From positions 2,542,001 to 2,606,000 of the forward strand of contig NZ_CP030771.1 of assembly GCF_006088715.1 (NCBI RefSeq): DNA of 64,000 nt, read 5' to 3'. Below are positions 61,701-64,000 of the stretch, piece by piece; position 1 is the stretch's first letter; each line of letters begins with the position of its first letter. The translations under genes were made by a program, and so were the position numbers. A model generated the notes under the pieces. It was given only the letters and a program-made list of their open reading frames with translations, was not told the origin of the DNA and made no database searches. Origin of the DNA: Streptomyces sp. YIM 121038. GTDB taxonomy: Bacteria; Actinomycetota; Actinomycetes; Streptomycetales; Streptomycetaceae.

Positions 61701-62251
61701 GGACGTACCTCCACAGGTGAGATGTCACGGGGCGGCGCGGTCTCGGCGAACGCCGGGCCGAGCGCCGCGAGCTCGGGCGCGAGGGCGCGCAGCCGGGCCA
61801 GCGAGCGGTGCGCGGTGCTGCGGACCGTGCCGACGGAGCAGCCGAGGATCCGGGCCACGTCGGCCTCCGGCAGGTCCTCGAAGTACCGCAGGACGAGCAC
61901 GGAGCGCTGGCGCGGGGTGAGCCGGGCGAGCGCGCCGCGCATCACGACGCGCAGTTCGGCGGCGCCCTCCCCGCCGTCGCCCGCCCGCTCCGGGGGCTCG
62001 GCGACGGCCACCTCGCGGCGCGGCCACTTCAGCCGCCAGCGGCTGACCTGCTGCCGGTAGAGGACCTGCCGGACGTACGCCTCGGGCTCGTCGAGCCTGC
62101 TCCACCGGTCGGCGACCTTCACCAGGGCGTTCTGCAGCAGGTCCTCCGCGGCGTGCCGGTCGCCGCCGCTGAGCAGGACGGCGGTCCTCAGCAGGGCGCC
62201 GGACCTGCTCTCCACGAACTCCCGGAAGCGGTCCTGGCTTTCGGCATCCAT
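61697..62251 (-). CDS. SigE-family ECF RNA polymerase sigma factor
   Basis: A 184-residue ECF (SigE/SigM-like) sigma factor. Region 2 has FREFVESRSGALLRTAVLLSG and AEDLLQNALVKVADRW. Region 4 has LARLTPRQRSVLVLRYFED and VARILGCSVGTVRSTAHRSLARL. ATG at 62251 is preferred over GTG at 62257 because GAGAAGG lies 5 nt upstream. It is coupled to the membrane protein downstream, a common sigma-regulator pairing. Confidence 0.93.
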   Translation of the reverse strand: MDAESQDRFREFVESRSGALLRTAVLLSGGDRHAAEDLLQNALVKVADRWSRLDEPEAYVRQVLYRQQVSRWRLKWPRREVAVAEPPERAGDGGEGAAELRVVMRGALARLTPRQRSVLVLRYFEDLPEADVARILGCSVGTVRSTAHRSLARLRALAPELAALGPAFAETAPPRDISPVEVRP

Positions 62252-62308
62252 CGTCACCTTCTCTTCTCCGGCGGCCTCACTGCCCCCTCTGCTGTGGATG
62301 ACGTGCGA

Positions 62309-62346
62309 GGACCCGCGTCGCTATGCCTGGTGCGCGACGCGGGTCC
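62309..62346. terminator. Strong hairpin between the secreted protein and sigma factor genes
   Basis: A perfect 13-bp stem, GGACCCGCGTCGC with its complement, around a 12-nt loop, 26 bp after the stop of the secreted protein gene and 58 bp before the sigma gene. Confidence 0.75.
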
Positions 62347-62372
62347 GGGGGCCGGGTGCGGTGACCGGGCTC

Positions 62373-62975
62373 TCAGTCGGAGAGCGGGTTCCTGGGGAAG
62401 CCCTTCGCCTTGGTCCACTTCAGCCGGTGCTCGTGGTACTTGAACGTGACCTGCTTGCCGTTCTTGGTGATGTCGGCCTTGGCCCAGCCGTCGAAGCTCC
62501 TGGTGAGGTGGCGGTCCCACTTCGTCAGACGGCCGGTGGAGACGGCGGCGAGCGACTCCTGCGGGGGCTCGCCGTCGTAGCAGTACAGCGCCCAGTCGGC
62601 GATCGCGGCGACCGTGCCGGCGCGGTGCTTGAGCGTGATGCCCTGGCAGACGTCGGTCTTGGTGCGATAGATGTTCTTCGGCTTGGACCAGCCGCGTTCC
62701 TTGGGGCTGTAGTCCTGGACGTACAGACCCTTCTTGTCCAGGTAGTGCATGGCCACGCGGCGGCCGTCCGGGAGCTTCAGCTGCGACTCGAAGCGATCCT
62801 TGGGGCCGCCATAGTGGATGTCGGTGTGCTGGAGCTTATAGCTGTGACTCCCCTTGGGCTTGGTACCCGCGCCCTTGGCACCCGCGTCCTTGGCCACGCT
62901 CGGCCCGCCCCCGGCGAGCAGCAGCGCCACCGCCGCGCTCGCCGACACCAAGGCCTTCGTTCCCGATCTGTTCAT
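62373..62975 (-). CDS. Secreted hypothetical protein
   Basis: A 200-residue exported protein. The signal peptide is about 1-28 (SASAAVALLLAGGGPSVA). The mature part is basic and has two Cys (VCQGITLK and LYCYDGE) likely forming a disulfide, with YDGEPPQESLAAVS and KGFPRNPLSD. No known domain is recognised. GGGGAGA precedes the ATG. Its promoter region is now bordered by an insertion sequence 55 bp upstream (63031), which may affect expression. Confidence 0.75.
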   Translation of the reverse strand: MNRSGTKALVSASAAVALLLAGGGPSVAKDAGAKGAGTKPKGSHSYKLQHTDIHYGGPKDRFESQLKLPDGRRVAMHYLDKKGLYVQDYSPKERGWSKPKNIYRTKTDVCQGITLKHRAGTVAAIADWALYCYDGEPPQESLAAVSTGRLTKWDRHLTRSFDGWAKADITKNGKQVTFKYHEHRLKWTKAKGFPRNPLSD

Positions 62976-63030
62976 TCCGATCTCCCCTCCGTTTCGCGCA
63001 GCATACGCACGAAGGGCGCCCCACCGGTGA

Positions 63031-64000
63031 GGGATGCCGTTGGCGAATTCGGGGCTCTGCGTGACGTCGGCCTTCAAGACCTGGTTGTGGTCTTGAAGGC
63101 CGACGTTGTCGTATGGGGTGGGTGTCGATGTCGATGCGTCCGATCGGAGATGGGGAGATCCCCGCGGAGACGGTGCGGGTGGCCCAGGCGGCGTTCCCGA
63201 AGGGCAGTCTGGCGATCCGGTTGCGGGATGAGCTGGGGGTGCTGTTCCGGGACGAGCAGTTCGCGGATCTGTTCCCGTCCCGGGGCAAGCCGGCCTGGTC
63301 CCCGGGCCGGCTCGCGCTGGTGTCGGTACTCCAGTTCGCCGAGGGGCTGCCCGATCGGCAGGCGGCCCTGGCGGTGCGGGCCCGGATCGACTGGAAATAC
63401 GCCCTGGGCCTGGAGCTTACCGACCCGGGCTTCGACTACTCCGTACTCAGCGAGTTCCGCACCCGGCTGGTCGAGGCGGAAGCGGGGCAGCAGGTCTTCG
63501 ACCACGTCCTGGAGTCCGCCCGGAAGGCGGGAATGCTGAAGGCGCCAGGCAGGGCCCGCACCGACTCCACCCACGTACTGGCCGCGATCCGGTCGCTGAA
63601 CCGGCTGGAGTTCGTCATCGAGACCCTGCGCGCTGCGCTCAACGCACTCGCCGCTGCGGCCCCCAACTGGCTGTCCGCCCACGCTGATCCGGCCTGGTTC
63701 GACCGGTATGCCACCCGGCCGGAGGACTACTGGCTGCCCTCCGGCAAGGCCAAGCGGACCGAGTTGGCCGAGCAGACCGGCCGGGACGGCATGCGCCTGC
63801 TGGCCGACGTGCACGCCGCCGGGGCGCCCGTGTGGCTGCGCGAGCTGCCCGCCGTCCAGATCCTGCGCCGGGCCTGGGTTCAGCAGTACGTGTTCGATAC
63901 GGAGGGCGAGGTGCGATGGCGGGACCCAAAAGAGTGCCCGCCGGGTGCTCTTCGCCTGGTCAGCCCCTATGACACCGACGCTCGCGCGAGTGTGAAGCGG
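63031..64000 (+). mobile_element. Insertion sequence, copy 2 (left 970 bp; truncated by the window edge)
   Basis: Starts GGGATGCCGTTGGCG like copy 1, and the 970 bases visible run parallel to 19968-20937 without length change and, where compared, without difference, including the internal hairpin (63064-63106). The four bases before it, GTGA (63027-63030), should be the target duplication. The sequence to its left, GAAGGGCGCCCCACCG (63011-63026), looks like half of a terminator stem. Same orientation as copy 1. Confidence 0.92.
63128..64000 (+). CDS. IS1182-family transposase, copy 2 (partial at window end)
   Basis: The first 291 codons of the same transposase as at 20065, with the same start context (GGGGTGGG before the ATG) and the 18-bp hairpin upstream. 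The coding frame stays open to the edge of the window. The last visible residues match the SVKR segment of copy 1. Confidence 0.9.
   Translation, partial: MSMRPIGDGEIPAETVRVAQAAFPKGSLAIRLRDELGVLFRDEQFADLFPSRGKPAWSPGRLALVSVLQFAEGLPDRQAALAVRARIDWKYALGLELTDPGFDYSVLSEFRTRLVEAEAGQQVFDHVLESARKAGMLKAPGRARTDSTHVLAAIRSLNRLEFVIETLRAALNALAAAAPNWLSAHADPAWFDRYATRPEDYWLPSGKAKRTELAEQTGRDGMRLLADVHAAGAPVWLRELPAVQILRRAWVQQYVFDTEGEVRWRDPKECPPGALRLVSPYDTDARASVKR

Overview
The window is a 64 kb piece of a Streptomyces chromosome. The DNA is very GC-rich. GTG and TTG starts, GTGA/ATGA coupled stops and starts, Tat and LAETG-sorted secreted proteins, an ECF sigma factor and the cob-to-ectABCD gene order all fit this genus. 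From memory (not checked here), the order resembles the core region of S. coelicolor that runs from a PiT phosphate transporter through cobalamin genes and ectABCD to a SoxR-controlled monooxygenase. The content is core chromosome, not an island. The only mobile DNA is two copies of one IS1182-like element.

Layout. 0.1-2.6 kb: secreted GH25 lysozyme, then a PiT phosphate transporter behind a PHO-box-like repeat. 2.6-12.2 kb: 44-bp palindromic terminator, cobalamin riboswitch and a late-stage cobalamin set (cobD, cobQ, ChlI/ChlD-type chelatase, cobO, cobB), then a ZIP metal transporter on the opposite strand and a CobE-CobC fusion. No cobN or corrin-ring methyltransferase gene is present here, and a two-repeat CRISPR-like remnant lies between cobQ and the chelatase gene. 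12.2-16.3 kb: 70-bp tandem repeats, an LAETG-anchored surface protein, an amidohydrolase and a PLP aminotransferase. 16.3-19.9 kb: ectABCD (ectoine and 5-hydroxyectoine) behind a long AT-rich leader. 19.97-21.76 kb: complete IS, inserted exactly in the loop of the terminator that follows ectD.

21.8-33.4 kb: an ene-reductase with divergent MarR regulator, a PLP lyase-like enzyme, a DsbA/FrnE oxidoreductase, an HxlR regulator divergent from a Gfo/Idh/MocA oxidoreductase, an aldehyde dehydrogenase plus DUF1349 pair divergent from an IclR regulator, and a membrane protein with a two-component system. 33.4-42.5 kb: penicillin-binding protein, CPBP-like membrane protein, DinB-like protein, secreted S28 peptidase, a divergent uronate-catabolism locus (kdgD plus an unknown gene against a uronate-dehydrogenase-like gene), and a secreted lipase-like hydrolase. 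42.7-47.7 kb: DeoR-regulated sugar or polyol ABC importer with a dehydrogenase and no ATPase gene.

48-64 kb: double TerD-domain protein, Tat-exported PhoX phosphatase, SDR, an uncharacterised three-gene operon around a trypsin-like protein, a large acidic hypothetical protein, a secreted nuclease, a monooxygenase with a SoxR-type promoter, an SGNH hydrolase, a 54-aa protein coupled to a Cys-rich protein, an ECF sigma factor coupled to a membrane protein, a secreted hypothetical protein, and the left part of the second IS copy running off the window. No rRNA, tRNA or large natural-product cluster other than ectoine was seen.
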